A DNA stretch of 64,000 nt from Actinomycetota bacterium (GTDB lineage: Bacteria; Actinomycetota; Geothermincolia; Geothermincolales; RBG-13-55-18): assembly GCA_040757835.1 (NCBI GenBank), contig JBFLWJ010000014.1, positions 6,919-70,918 of the forward strand, read 5' to 3'. Position 1 is the stretch's first letter; the number at the start of each line of letters is the position of its first letter. Positions 56,237 to 64,000 of this stretch are shown here, piece after piece. Both the position numbers and the translations under genes were made by a program. The notes under the pieces were generated by a model that worked only from the letters and a program-made list of their open reading frames with translations, searched no databases and had not been told where the DNA came from.

Positions 56237-57439
56237 ATGGCGGAAGTGATAACCGGTGATGACGTATACATCAGGCTGCGGGATTTCATGGACCGCCTTC
56301 CCAGCGGGCTGCCGCGTACCGAGAGCGGGGCGGAGCTCAAGCTCCTGCGGAAGCTCTTCTCGCCCGAGGAGGCGGAGATGGCCATGCGTCTGCGGCTCTT
56401 TCCAGAACCTGCGCGGGTCATCGCCAGACGCGTCGGCATGGGCGAGGAAGAGGCGGCCGAGATTCTGGAGTCCATGGCCAGGAAAGGCCTTATCCTGCGG
56501 GTGCGCGGCGGCAAGGAACGTTTCTACCTCGCGCTCCACTTCGCCGTGGGCATCTACGAGTTTCACGTAAGGAGCATCGACGAGGAGATGGCCGAGATGA
56601 TGGACGAGATACTCGAGGCGGAGGAACACACGCCCGTTTTTCGCGATACCGTGATGGAACAGTTCCGGGTGGTGCCGGTGAACTCCGCCATAGATGTGGC
56701 GCATAACGTGGCAGGTTATGACCGCGTGCGGGAGCTGGTGAGCAAGTACGATGATATAGGGGTGATGCCGTGCATCTGCCGCCGGGAGAAGGGATTGCTG
56801 GGGCAGGAGTGTGAACGGCCGCAAGAGGTCTGCCTCACCTTCGGTGTAGGAGCGCAGACGGTGCTGGACAACGGCATCGCCAGGAAGATAGACACAGCGG
56901 AAGCCCTGTCTATCCTCGACGAGGCGGAGGAGGCGGGGCTGGTCCTGCAGTCCTCCAATGCCCGGGACATCGTCAATATCTGCTGCTGCTGCTCCTGCTG
57001 CTGCGCTGTCCTGCACATGCTGAAGATGGAGAAGAGGCCGGCCGACCACGTGCGGTCCCCCTTCTACGCCCGCATCGATCCAGATCTCTGCACCACGTGC
57101 GGCGCCTGCCTGGAACGCTGCCAGATGGACGCCCTTGTAGAGAACAAGGAGGCGAACGAGGTCGACCTGGCCCGCTGTATTGGATGCGGGCTCTGCGTGG
57201 CCACCTGTCCGGAAAGCGCGATAGAGATGGTCCAGAAGCAGGGCGTCCCGAAGCCGACCGCCCACTATTTCCACAACCTCACCACCGTCGCCAGGGGACG
57301 CGGGTTGCCCTTCGGGAACCTCAGTCCGGTGATCGGGCTGACCAACCTGCCGCTATTGCTCAAGGTCCTTCCATATCTATATAAGACCGGTCTGGTCACA
57401 CCCATGGTCAACCAACTGGCCAAGAGGGGTTGGGTATAG
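56237..57439 (+). CDS. Winged-helix and Cys-rich 4Fe-4S protein
   Basis: 400 residues from the ATG after AGGGGGGA; an in-frame ATG at 56210 lacks a site. The N-terminal half (about 20-95) is a winged-helix-like fold: ARVIARRVGMGEEEAAEIL and SMARKGLILRV. Then come VMPCICRREKGLLGQEC, a helix pair, and the Cys run ICCCCSCCCAVLHML, followed by two ferredoxin clusters (CTTCGACLERCQ and CIGCGLCVATCP). It is the larger paralogue of the protein at 44752-45564. The HTH suggests nucleic-acid binding or regulation joined to a redox domain. Confidence 0.85.
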   Translation: MAEVITGDDVYIRLRDFMDRLPSGLPRTESGAELKLLRKLFSPEEAEMAMRLRLFPEPARVIARRVGMGEEEAAEILESMARKGLILRVRGGKERFYLALHFAVGIYEFHVRSIDEEMAEMMDEILEAEEHTPVFRDTVMEQFRVVPVNSAIDVAHNVAGYDRVRELVSKYDDIGVMPCICRREKGLLGQECERPQEVCLTFGVGAQTVLDNGIARKIDTAEALSILDEAEEAGLVLQSSNARDIVNICCCCSCCCAVLHMLKMEKRPADHVRSPFYARIDPDLCTTCGACLERCQMDALVENKEANEVDLARCIGCGLCVATCPESAIEMVQKQGVPKPTAHYFHNLTTVARGRGLPFGNLSPVIGLTNLPLLLKVLPYLYKTGLVTPMVNQLAKRGWV

Positions 57440-57572
57440 GCGAAACCATAACAGACCATATGCTTATGGTCGCAGGGGAAGCGGGCCTTGAACTCAACGG
57501 ATGTAGCCTCAGGCCATACAGTTGGTTCATGTGGGGACTGCCGGTGGAGATAGTGTCGGTAAGGAAAGAGTA

Positions 57573-58463
57573 TTGACGCACCAGCATAGCGAGGATTTTC
57601 ACCCCGCGAAACGGCTCGTAGCGGCCATCGTGGCCAACACCGCTTTTCTCGTCTTCGAGGTCGTCTTCGGGATCGTCGCGGGCAGCCTGGCGCTGCTGGC
57701 CGACGCGGGACATAACTTCTCCGATTCCTTCGCCCTGGTGCTTTCCCTGATCGCTGTACGCATGATGTCCAGGCCCAAGACGGAGGAGAAGACCTTCGGC
57801 TATCACCGCATGGGCATACTGGCAGCCTTTATCAATTCCCTGCTCATCGTGTTCATCTGTTTCTACCTTTTTTACGAGGCGATACAGAGGTTTATCGACC
57901 CGGTTGAGGTCGAGGGCGCCTTGGTCATCATCGTGGCCGGCCTGGGCGTCCTGGTAAACGGCGGCCTGGCCCTGCTGCTGTGGAGGGGGAGGGAGGACCT
58001 CAACATGAAGAGCGCCTTCCTCCACCTCTTCACCGATGCCGCGGTTTCCCTTGGGGTGGTGATCTCCGGTGTGATCATCCTGCTTACGGACTGGTTGTAT
58101 ATCGATCCGCTGATTACCATGCTCATCGGGGTGTTCATCATCATCAGCGCTTTTCAGATAATGCGGGAGGCTTTTCATATCCTCATGGAATCGGTGCCCA
58201 GGGGAGTCGATTATGCCCGTATCATCACCGACATAAGCTCGCGGCCGGGGGTGGTCGAAGTGCATGACCTGCACATCTGGGAGATAGGGTCGCATCTATA
58301 CTCGCTTACCGCACACATCGTGGTCGATGACGAGAATCTGAGTGAATATGGCGAACTCCTGCGAGGCATCAAGCAGATGCTGCTCGCAGAGCACAAGGTG
58401 GTCCACACTACCCTGGAGCTGGAGACCGAGCCCTGCCCCCCCGGCGAGGAATGCCACTTCTAG
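57573..58463 (+). CDS. Cation diffusion facilitator transporter
   Basis: 296 residues from a TTG 7 nt after AAGGA; the frame runs upstream to 57522 without a site. Six TM helices. Metal-site residues lie in ADAGHNFSDSFAL (His-x3-Asp) on TM2 and FLHLFTDAAVSLG on TM5. A cytoplasmic C-terminal domain (VHDLHIWEIGSHLYSLTAHI) follows. It exports Zn2+, Co2+ or Fe2+ by proton exchange. It is adjacent to the lipoate-ligase-like gene (10-nt gap). Confidence 0.93.
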   Translation: MTHQHSEDFHPAKRLVAAIVANTAFLVFEVVFGIVAGSLALLADAGHNFSDSFALVLSLIAVRMMSRPKTEEKTFGYHRMGILAAFINSLLIVFICFYLFYEAIQRFIDPVEVEGALVIIVAGLGVLVNGGLALLLWRGREDLNMKSAFLHLFTDAAVSLGVVISGVIILLTDWLYIDPLITMLIGVFIIISAFQIMREAFHILMESVPRGVDYARIITDISSRPGVVEVHDLHIWEIGSHLYSLTAHIVVDDENLSEYGELLRGIKQMLLAEHKVVHTTLELETEPCPPGEECHF

Positions 58464-58473
58464 GAGCGGAATA

Positions 58474-59094
58474 TTGGGACTCGAGCTGATACGGGAGGAA
58501 ACGACCTTCGACCTGGCGCTTAACCTGGAGCGCGATGCTCTCTACTGGAGGGAAGCCGGGGGCAACCGGGCGAGGGTTTGGCGCAACGAGAGCTGTGTGG
58601 TGCTGGGGAGGTTCCTGAAGCCCGAGGAAGAGGTCTATCTCGGAAAGGCGATGCAGCTGGGGATACCTGTGCTCAAGCGGGCCAGCGGCGGGGGCGCCGT
58701 CTACCACGACCTGGGCAACCTCAACTACTCTTTCTACCTGGACCTGGAAGGACTTCACCCGCAGGGGATACGCGAGAGCCTGAAAACCCTTTCCTACCCG
58801 GTGACCTCACTGCTCGATTCTCTGGAAGTACCCTGGAGATGGGTGCCGCCCAACAACATCTACGTCGAGGGAAAAAAGATATCCGGCTCGGCGCAGGCGC
58901 GCAGCCGCGGCCGTTTGTTGCATCACGGCACGCTGCTTGTCTCGTGCGACCTGGAGGTCATGCAGGCACTTCTCAAACCGGAGGGACGCTCGAGGATGGC
59001 CCCAGTAATCAACCTCACCGAAGTGGTGCCCGGCATCGTGGTGGAAGAGGTGGAGAAGATGCTGTCGCGATATATCAGGAGATGGAGACCTTGA
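58474..59094 (+). CDS. Lipoate/biotin-protein ligase-like protein
   Basis: 206 residues from a TTG 7 nt after GGAG. The lipoyl-binding segments are RNESCVVLGRF, LKRASGGGAVYHDLGNLNYS and KKISGSAQARSRGRLLHHGTL; the Lys of the KISGSA motif is present. It is shorter than E. coli LplA and lacks the C-terminal accessory domain, so it may be an octanoyl/lipoyl transferase of the LipM/LplJ type. It could supply lipoyl groups for the 2-oxo acid/acetoin dehydrogenase complex encoded from 62.5 kb. Confidence 0.85.
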   Translation: MGLELIREETTFDLALNLERDALYWREAGGNRARVWRNESCVVLGRFLKPEEEVYLGKAMQLGIPVLKRASGGGAVYHDLGNLNYSFYLDLEGLHPQGIRESLKTLSYPVTSLLDSLEVPWRWVPPNNIYVEGKKISGSAQARSRGRLLHHGTLLVSCDLEVMQALLKPEGRSRMAPVINLTEVVPGIVVEEVEKMLSRYIRRWRP

Positions 59095-60166
59095 ACATCG
59101 CCGGTTTGACTTCCAGTTCCAGGGTGCCGTCCGGCGAGGATTCCCAGTCGACGGTCGAATCGGTATGCAATGCGGCGTCGAAGATGCCCTGGATCATCCC
59201 GACGATCATGAGCTGCAGCACGGCGTTTTCCATGCGCATGCGCACGCCGGTCCTCTTGATCTCGAGTTCCTTCAGGTTTCCCAGGCCTCTGAGGGCCAAG
59301 CCGGCGCGAAATTCCTCCACGTCGGCGTAATCGTCCATGGCATAGAAGCCGTTCATGGTGAAACGGCGTTGCGCTTCCACCACTATCCTGGGGATATCCT
59401 CCCCGAGTTCCAGCTCCAGCTCGCGGAAGATGGGGTCGATCTGGTTGGGGCCCATTACCGCCATCCGCCGTTTCGTCCTGCCGTTTACCACGACGCCCCG
59501 CTTCAGGTGCCACTTGTTCTCTGAGAGCTCTGTCGGGCCTCCGCAGGTCGAACACCTCTTCAGCTCGATATCTCCCTTGCTGTGGGAGTAGCGTTCCCAC
59601 CTCATCCTGCCCTTCAGTTCCTCGGGATGTGTCGAGGGGTATGAGGTCAGCTTATAGACGTCCGGTCCCACCTCCATATACTCAACCCACTGGTCGTAAC
59701 CGAGGATCGCCTCCATGGCCCCGCAGTGGCAGGCGGCGCACATGAGCAGGGAATTGGGCTCACTGATGCTGACGGTATAGTAGTCCCGCTCATCCCATTT
59801 CAGGCGCATATCGACGAAGTCGAACCTGCCGACCCCCATGGGGATCGCGAGTTCCATGAAGCCGTCGTCGAGGGACCTGGCATCGAGCTGGCCGTCCCTA
59901 ACCATCTTGTTCACATCGCTGGGGAGGAAGAGCTTGCAGTAAGAGCGATAAGTCCTGCGGATGCAGTCCAGGACGACGTGTTCGATGGGAGAGCCGACGA
60001 TGTTCTCTATGCCCTTGAAGAGCGGATCCAGGTTCTCGCATTCGGTGAAGATGATGCGGTCCCTCTGGTCCCTCTTCTGGACGATATCCCCATTGTCCAT
60101 CCAGATATATTCCCTGGTGATAACGTGGGGGACACCGCATTCCTCGCAAGGCTCCAGGATACTCAT
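59075..60166 (-). CDS. Cys-rich hypothetical protein with internal duplication
   Basis: 363 residues from the ATG 4 nt after GGAAGGGAAGCG. The N-terminal unit starts EPCEECG and includes ENLDPLFKGIENIVGSPIEH. The second unit starts KRCSTCGG, has GPNQIDPIFRELELELGED at the matching place and ends in FTMNGFYAMD against YRSYCKLFLP; the two units are about 75 residues long and clearly related. A middle CAACHCG adds two more Cys. The CxxC pairs look zinc-binding. No family is recognised. Its 3' end overlaps the lipoate-ligase gene by 20 nt. Confidence 0.75.
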   Translation of the reverse strand: MSILEPCEECGVPHVITREYIWMDNGDIVQKRDQRDRIIFTECENLDPLFKGIENIVGSPIEHVVLDCIRRTYRSYCKLFLPSDVNKMVRDGQLDARSLDDGFMELAIPMGVGRFDFVDMRLKWDERDYYTVSISEPNSLLMCAACHCGAMEAILGYDQWVEYMEVGPDVYKLTSYPSTHPEELKGRMRWERYSHSKGDIELKRCSTCGGPTELSENKWHLKRGVVVNGRTKRRMAVMGPNQIDPIFRELELELGEDIPRIVVEAQRRFTMNGFYAMDDYADVEEFRAGLALRGLGNLKELEIKRTGVRMRMENAVLQLMIVGMIQGIFDAALHTDSTVDWESSPDGTLELEVKPAMFKVSIS

Positions 60167-60319
60167 CGCTTCCCTTCCAACGCCGTCAGCAGTCAAACGC
60201 CACCTGCGGAGTTTTTTCACTCCAGCGTCTATATCGGCATATAAAGAATATACAGTAGTCATATCGGTCCGGATTATTCGCTGTCTGTGCTCAAGGTGGG
60301 GGCATATCGCCCCCTGCCT

Positions 60320-60350
60320 TTGAGGTGGCGGACGCGAATAGCGGTATAAT
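60320..60350 (+). promoter_or_regulatory. Promoter TTGAGG-N19-TATAAT and upstream hairpin
   Basis: TATAAT at 60345-60350. The -35 TTGAGG overlaps the right arm of a hairpin, CTCAAGG...CCTTTGAG around GGGGGC/GCCCCC at about 60289-60325, which could be an operator. The leader to the dehydrogenase start is about 160 nt. Confidence 0.5.
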
Positions 60351-60519
60351 AGAGCATGGCGTTTCGGCTGTTTTTCCTTATTAAGTCCGGCAGGTCCAGC
60401 GATGCGTTGCCGCCCTTATAGCGGGTTCGCGGGTCCGACAGCGGCGGGACTTTTCCTCTAAACGTACAGGCGCCAGGCTACGGCTTCAACGGTGTTCTGC
60501 GGGGATGGAGGTGACGGCG

Positions 60520-61575
60520 ATGGCGACCATGAAGGCGGCGGTCTACGTGGAACCGGGGTCAATGGAGATAAGAGAGGTCCAGGTGCCCGAGGTGGGGCCC
60601 ATGGACGTGCTGCTCAAGGTGAGGGCCTGCGGCATCTGCGGCTCGGACCTTCACAGTTACAGGCTCGGCTTCTACGTGGAACCGGGCCAGGTCATGGGCC
60701 ACGAGTTCGTTGGAGAGGTGGTGGAAGCCGGGTCCGCCCTGGCCGGCGTGGAGCCGGGGCAGCGGGCCATGGGTTTCACCATCGGTATCTGCGGCACCTG
60801 TTACTGGTGCCAGTCGGGTGCGCTAAATAATTGCCCCCAGGCCTTCAAGGGGTCCACCGGTTACGGCAAGCCGGGGGCCTTCGCGGAGTACGTGAAGATC
60901 GAGAACGCCATGCCCGGGCTCACCTTCCATCCCATCCCCGAGGGGATGAGTGACGAGGAGGCGGCGACCCTGGAGCCGGTGGGCGTGGCCGCCTTCGCCG
61001 CGGAGATGAGCGGCGCCAAGGAGGGGGACAAGGTGGCGGTGCTGGGCGCGGGCCTCATCGGCAACGCGACCATGCAGGCCATGAAGGCGGTGCCGGTGGA
61101 GATGGTTGTGGTGTCGGAGATAGCTCCCTTGCGCATGCGCCTGGCGGGTGAGCTGGGGGCCGATACCGTCATAGACGCCGCCAACGAGGACGTGCTCGAG
61201 CGCATGAAGGAGGAGTTGGGCGTCGGCCCCTACCACTTCGGCGAGGGGGCCATGGCCGATATCGTGGTGGACGCCGCCGGGGCGCGGGACACCTTCGCCC
61301 AGGCGCTGGAGATCGTGCGCTCGGCGGGGACGGTGGCCCTGGTGGGCCTCCCCGAAGGCGACCAAGTGGTGAACACTACCAGGATCGTGCACAAGAGCCC
61401 GCGCATCATCGGGTGCCTTGGCTCCATCTACCCCAAGGCCATAGAGCTGATCGGCGAGGGGAAGGTGAAGACCGCTCCCCTCATCACCCATACTTTTCCG
61501 CTGGAAGAGATAAACGAGGCCTTCAGGGTGCAGATGGATCCGGAAGAGTCCATCAAGGTACTGGTCAAGCCGTAA
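60520..61575 (+). CDS. Zinc-dependent alcohol dehydrogenase, butanediol/threonine dehydrogenase-like
   Basis: 351 residues from the ATG after GGAGGTG; an in-frame ATG at 60505 is inside that site. Catalytic zinc: ACGICGSDLH and GHEFVGEV. Structural zinc: CGTCYWCQSGALNNC. NAD-binding VAVLGAGLIGNATMQAM. It resembles (R,R)-butanediol and sorbitol dehydrogenases. The position next to an SDR and E1 genes fits 2,3-butanediol/acetoin conversion; the substrate is inference. Confidence 0.93.
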   Translation: MATMKAAVYVEPGSMEIREVQVPEVGPMDVLLKVRACGICGSDLHSYRLGFYVEPGQVMGHEFVGEVVEAGSALAGVEPGQRAMGFTIGICGTCYWCQSGALNNCPQAFKGSTGYGKPGAFAEYVKIENAMPGLTFHPIPEGMSDEEAATLEPVGVAAFAAEMSGAKEGDKVAVLGAGLIGNATMQAMKAVPVEMVVVSEIAPLRMRLAGELGADTVIDAANEDVLERMKEELGVGPYHFGEGAMADIVVDAAGARDTFAQALEIVRSAGTVALVGLPEGDQVVNTTRIVHKSPRIIGCLGSIYPKAIELIGEGKVKTAPLITHTFPLEEINEAFRVQMDPEESIKVLVKP

Positions 61576-61587
61576 GAGACAGGGGGT

Positions 61588-62361
61588 ATGAGGATGCGCC
61601 TGCGGGATAAGGTAGCGGTGATCACGGGCGGCGGGAGCGGAGTCGGCAGGGCGGCCTCGCTGCTCTTCGCGGCCGAGGGGGCCAAGGTGGTGGTGGTCGA
61701 TTACCAGGGTGTCTACGGCAAGGCCGTGGGCCAGGAGACGGCGGACGAGGCCAAGTCCCAGGGCGGGGAAGCCATCTACGTGGAGACCGACCTCACCGAG
61801 GAGGAGCAGGTGGCGGCCATGGTCCACCAGGCGGTGGAGGCCTACGGCAAGGTGGACATCCTCTTCAACAACGCCAGCCATGGCTTCTCCTCCCCCCTGG
61901 CCATGTCACCCCTCCTCGATGCGCGGGAGCAGGACTGGAACGAGGTGATCAGGAACAACCTCAACAGCCTCTTCTTCTGCACCAAGTACTGCCAGCCGGA
62001 GATGGCCAGGGCGGGAGGAGGTTCCATCGTCAATACCGCCTCGTCCAACGCCCTGGTGGCGGTGCCGGGGGCGGACGCCTACACCGCGGCCAAGGGCGGG
62101 GTGGTCGCGCTCACCCGTATCATGGCCATCACCTACGCCCCGGGCATCAGGGTCAACTGTATTTGCCCGGGGGCGATCAGGACGCCCATGATCGCCGCCA
62201 TGCTGGCGGTGCTGGAGGACTTCATGACCCAGAACATACCCCTCAAGCGGGTGGCGGAGCCGGAGGAGATCGCCCGCGCGGCGCTCTTCCTGGCCTCCGA
62301 TGAGGCATCGTATATCACCGGTGCCATTATCCCGGTGGACGGCGGCTGGACGGCGCAGTGA
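61588..62361 (+). CDS. SDR-family oxidoreductase
   Basis: 257 residues; ATG 61588 follows GGGGGT (a second ATG at 61594). Cofactor motif VITGGGSGVGRAAS, NNASHGFS (NNAG-like), catalytic Ser in VNTASSNAL, and YTAAKGGVVALTRI (Tyr-x3-Lys). It reduces or oxidises a small carbonyl; a diacetyl/acetoin reductase or 2,3-butanediol dehydrogenase role is suggested by the neighbours. It begins 12 nt after the alcohol dehydrogenase. Confidence 0.92.
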   Translation: MRMRLRDKVAVITGGGSGVGRAASLLFAAEGAKVVVVDYQGVYGKAVGQETADEAKSQGGEAIYVETDLTEEEQVAAMVHQAVEAYGKVDILFNNASHGFSSPLAMSPLLDAREQDWNEVIRNNLNSLFFCTKYCQPEMARAGGGSIVNTASSNALVAVPGADAYTAAKGGVVALTRIMAITYAPGIRVNCICPGAIRTPMIAAMLAVLEDFMTQNIPLKRVAEPEEIARAALFLASDEASYITGAIIPVDGGWTAQ

Positions 62362-62368
62362 CGGCGCT

Positions 62369-62404
62369 GTCATCGCGAGGAGCCGAAGGCGACGTGGCGG
62401 TCTC
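62369..62404 (+). repeat. Copy of the widespread GCGAGGAGCGAAGCGACG-type intergenic repeat
   Basis: GTCATCGCGAGGAGCCGAAG and GCGACGTGGCGGTCTC resemble the well-known bacterial repeat around CATTGCGAGGAGCGAAGCGACG. It fills part of the 142-bp gap between the SDR and E1 alpha genes. Confidence 0.55.
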
Positions 62405-62503
62405 ATGGAGAACGCATCGTCCGGGAGGTGGGCCGTGCATGTAATGGATCCGTCTGCGAGATCTCTGGATACCAGAACGATACCCCAGGGGAGGAGATGA
62501 ACC

Positions 62504-63517
62504 ATGGCCGAGGTGATAGAGAGGGACGTCGATCCCGCCAGGTACGACAAGGATTTCCTGCTGCTGCTCTACCGCGAGATGGTCAAGCAGAGGACCTTCG
62601 ACGAGAACCTCATCCGGCTGCTGCACGAGGGCAAAGTCTCGGGCTTCTACCACTCGGGAATGGGGCAGGAGGCCACGGGCGCGGGCACCTGCGCCTCGCT
62701 GCGCGATGACGATTATATCCTCTACGACCATCGCGGCTGCAACCAGATGATCGCCAAGGGCGTCCCCCTGGACAAGATCTACGGCGACTTCATGGGCAGG
62801 GTGTGCGGCACCACCTGCGGTCTCGGCGCGGGCATCGTACACGTCGCCTATCCCGAGCTGGGGGTCCTGGGACAGAGCGGCACCCTGGGCGCATGTTTCG
62901 TCATCGCCGCCGGCACCGGCTACGCGATAAAGGTCAAGAAGACGGAACAGGTCTGCGTCTGCTTCTTCGGCGACGGCACCGCCGCCCGCGAGACCTTCCA
63001 CGGCGGCATGAACTGGGCAGGGCTCTATAACCTGCCCATCGTCTTCTACTGCGAGAACAACGAATACGGCATCTCCACCCATTACACCAAGGCCCACGCC
63101 TTAAAGGAGAACATCGCCGACCGCGCCGACGGCTACGGCATCCCCGGCTACGTCATCGACGGCAACGACGTGCTGCTGGTCTACGAGGTGGCGAAGGAGG
63201 CCATCGAGCGCGCGCGCTCCGGCGGAGGTCCCACCTTCATCGAGGGGAAGACCTTCCGCTACCGCGGCCACTTCGAGGGCGACCCCGCCCTCTACCGCGA
63301 CCAGGCGGTGGTGGACGAGTGGATGGAAAAAAGGGACGCCATAAAGAACTACCGGGCCAAGCTTATCGCCGCGGGGGCGGCGGCGGAGGCGGAGTTCGAC
63401 GCCATCGATGCGGACGTTGAGAAACAGACGCTTGACGCCATCGCGGCGGCGGAGGCCTCTCCCATGCCGGAGTGCACCCGTATCTACGAGGGCATCTTCG
63501 TCGAGGGGGTGGTGTAG
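62504..63517 (+). CDS. acoA: TPP-dependent acetoin/pyruvate dehydrogenase E1 alpha subunit
   Basis: 337 residues. TPP-binding: FFGDGTAARETFHGGMNWAG ending with CENNEYGIST; the GHFEGDPALYR loop (about 260-275) is the E1 alpha phosphorylation-loop region of this family. It decarboxylates a 2-oxo acid or cleaves acetoin with lipoamide as acceptor. The alcohol dehydrogenase and SDR upstream favour acetoin dehydrogenase over pyruvate, but the sequence alone does not decide. The symbol is tentative. Confidence 0.88.
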   Translation: MAEVIERDVDPARYDKDFLLLLYREMVKQRTFDENLIRLLHEGKVSGFYHSGMGQEATGAGTCASLRDDDYILYDHRGCNQMIAKGVPLDKIYGDFMGRVCGTTCGLGAGIVHVAYPELGVLGQSGTLGACFVIAAGTGYAIKVKKTEQVCVCFFGDGTAARETFHGGMNWAGLYNLPIVFYCENNEYGISTHYTKAHALKENIADRADGYGIPGYVIDGNDVLLVYEVAKEAIERARSGGGPTFIEGKTFRYRGHFEGDPALYRDQAVVDEWMEKRDAIKNYRAKLIAAGAAAEAEFDAIDADVEKQTLDAIAAAEASPMPECTRIYEGIFVEGVV

Positions 63518-64000
63518 GTGAAGACACTGACCCTGATGCAGGCCATCAACGAGGCCCTGCTGGAGGAGATGGAGCGCGACCCCAACAGCGTCTATTTCGG
63601 CGAGGACGTGGCCGCCATGTCAGGGGCCTTCGGGGCAACCGCCGGGCTGCTGGACCGCTTCGGGCCCGACCGCGTCTTTGACACCCCCATCGCCGAGGCC
63701 ACCATCGCCGGGGCGGCCCTGGGCATGGCCCTGGCCGGGCTCACGCCCATCACCGAGTTCAGCTTCGCCGACTTCGTGGGCATCGCCTTCGACGAGATCT
63801 ACAACAAGCTGGGCAAGTGGAACTGGATGCACGGCTGCTGCTTCAAGATCCCGGTGACCATCCGCCTGCCGGTGGGGGCGCTGGCGGGTTCGGGGCCGGA
63901 GCACTCCCAGAGCCCGCAGGCCCTCTTCATGCACTCCCAGGGACTGTACGTCGCGGTGCCCTCCAACGCCTGCGACGCCAAGGGGCTCCTGAAGACGGCC
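63518..64000 (+). CDS. acoB: TPP-dependent acetoin/pyruvate dehydrogenase E1 beta subunit (3' partial)
   Basis: The GTG is directly after the E1 alpha stop. The visible 161 residues show the transketolase-like N-terminus: LTLMQAINEALLEEMERD, YFGEDVAAMSGAFGAT, DTPIAEATIAGAALGMALAG and GSGPEHSQSPQALFMHS. The gene is cut by the window end; E2 and E3 would be expected downstream. The symbol is tentative. Confidence 0.9.
   Translation, partial: MKTLTLMQAINEALLEEMERDPNSVYFGEDVAAMSGAFGATAGLLDRFGPDRVFDTPIAEATIAGAALGMALAGLTPITEFSFADFVGIAFDEIYNKLGKWNWMHGCCFKIPVTIRLPVGALAGSGPEHSQSPQALFMHSQGLYVAVPSNACDAKGLLKTA

Overview
The window is GC-rich, dense bacterial DNA with short intergenic gaps, many GTG/TTG starts and mostly strong Shine-Dalgarno sequences. 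The gene set fits an anaerobic or microaerophilic, deep-branching member of the Actinomycetota. The main pointers are a HelY-type Ski2-like helicase, the dgt-dnaG-rpoD order, split glycyl-tRNA synthetase (glyQ/glyS), pyruvate phosphate dikinase, many small lipoproteins, and secreted proteins built from FAEG...ERPMYF repeats. Desulfoferrodoxin, rubrerythrin and several Cys-rich ferredoxin-like proteins argue for an O2-sensitive metabolism. The taxonomic placement is inference; no rRNA, tRNA or other marker RNA was seen.

Layout. 1-6.4 kb: the 3' end of a secreted FAEG-repeat/M23-like protein, two paralogous exported proteins, helY and a GNAT protein. 6.5-8.7 kb: paaK, a tandem ACT-domain protein and a DUF488 protein. 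9-12 kb: two tandem lipoproteins, then a methyltransferase/GNAT pair. 12.1-15.1 kb: glyQS. 15.2-17.8 kb: a MarR regulator with a MacB-type ABC exporter behind a near-consensus promoter overlapped by a palindrome. 18.3-25.8 kb: ppdK, a flavin reductase, dgt, dnaG and the primary sigma factor. 26.2-33.5 kb: a membrane glycosyltransferase, an amidohydrolase pseudogene, a lipoprotein, an M48-like protein fused to a cupredoxin-like domain, a beta-propeller lipoprotein, an FAD oxidoreductase and an RDD protein. 34.1-41.2 kb: a redox and stress region (trxB, ftsH, ferredoxin, Rrf2 regulator, half-ferritin, desulfoferrodoxin, rubrerythrin, DJ-1/PfpI). 41.3-44.5 kb: TetR with a divergent CrtI-like oxidoreductase operon. 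44.7-48 kb: a Cys-rich ferredoxin protein, a GNAT protein, and larB overlapping an exported acetolactate decarboxylase. 48.1-54.2 kb: a seven-repeat propeller/FAEG surface protein, an RRM protein, a flavin reductase, glutaminyl cyclase and a DapA-family aldolase. 54.4-60.2 kb: a GH13 glucosidase, a second Cys-rich ferredoxin protein, a CDF transporter, a lipoate-ligase-like protein and a duplicated Cys-rich unknown. 60.5-64 kb: alcohol dehydrogenase, SDR and TPP-dependent E1 alpha/beta, cut by the window edge. Together with the decarboxylase at 46.4 kb this suggests acetoin/2,3-butanediol metabolism.

Two families of short intergenic inverted-repeat elements are scattered through the window, one with GGGGTCGTATCTTC termini and one with GGGGTCAGCCCCTGA termini. 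They abut or enter the 3' ends of genes, where they supply the last codons and the stop. No transposase lies in the window. A second recurring signal is an extended -10 of the form TGnTAYnAT upstream of at least six genes, in two cases close enough to the start to suggest leaderless transcripts.
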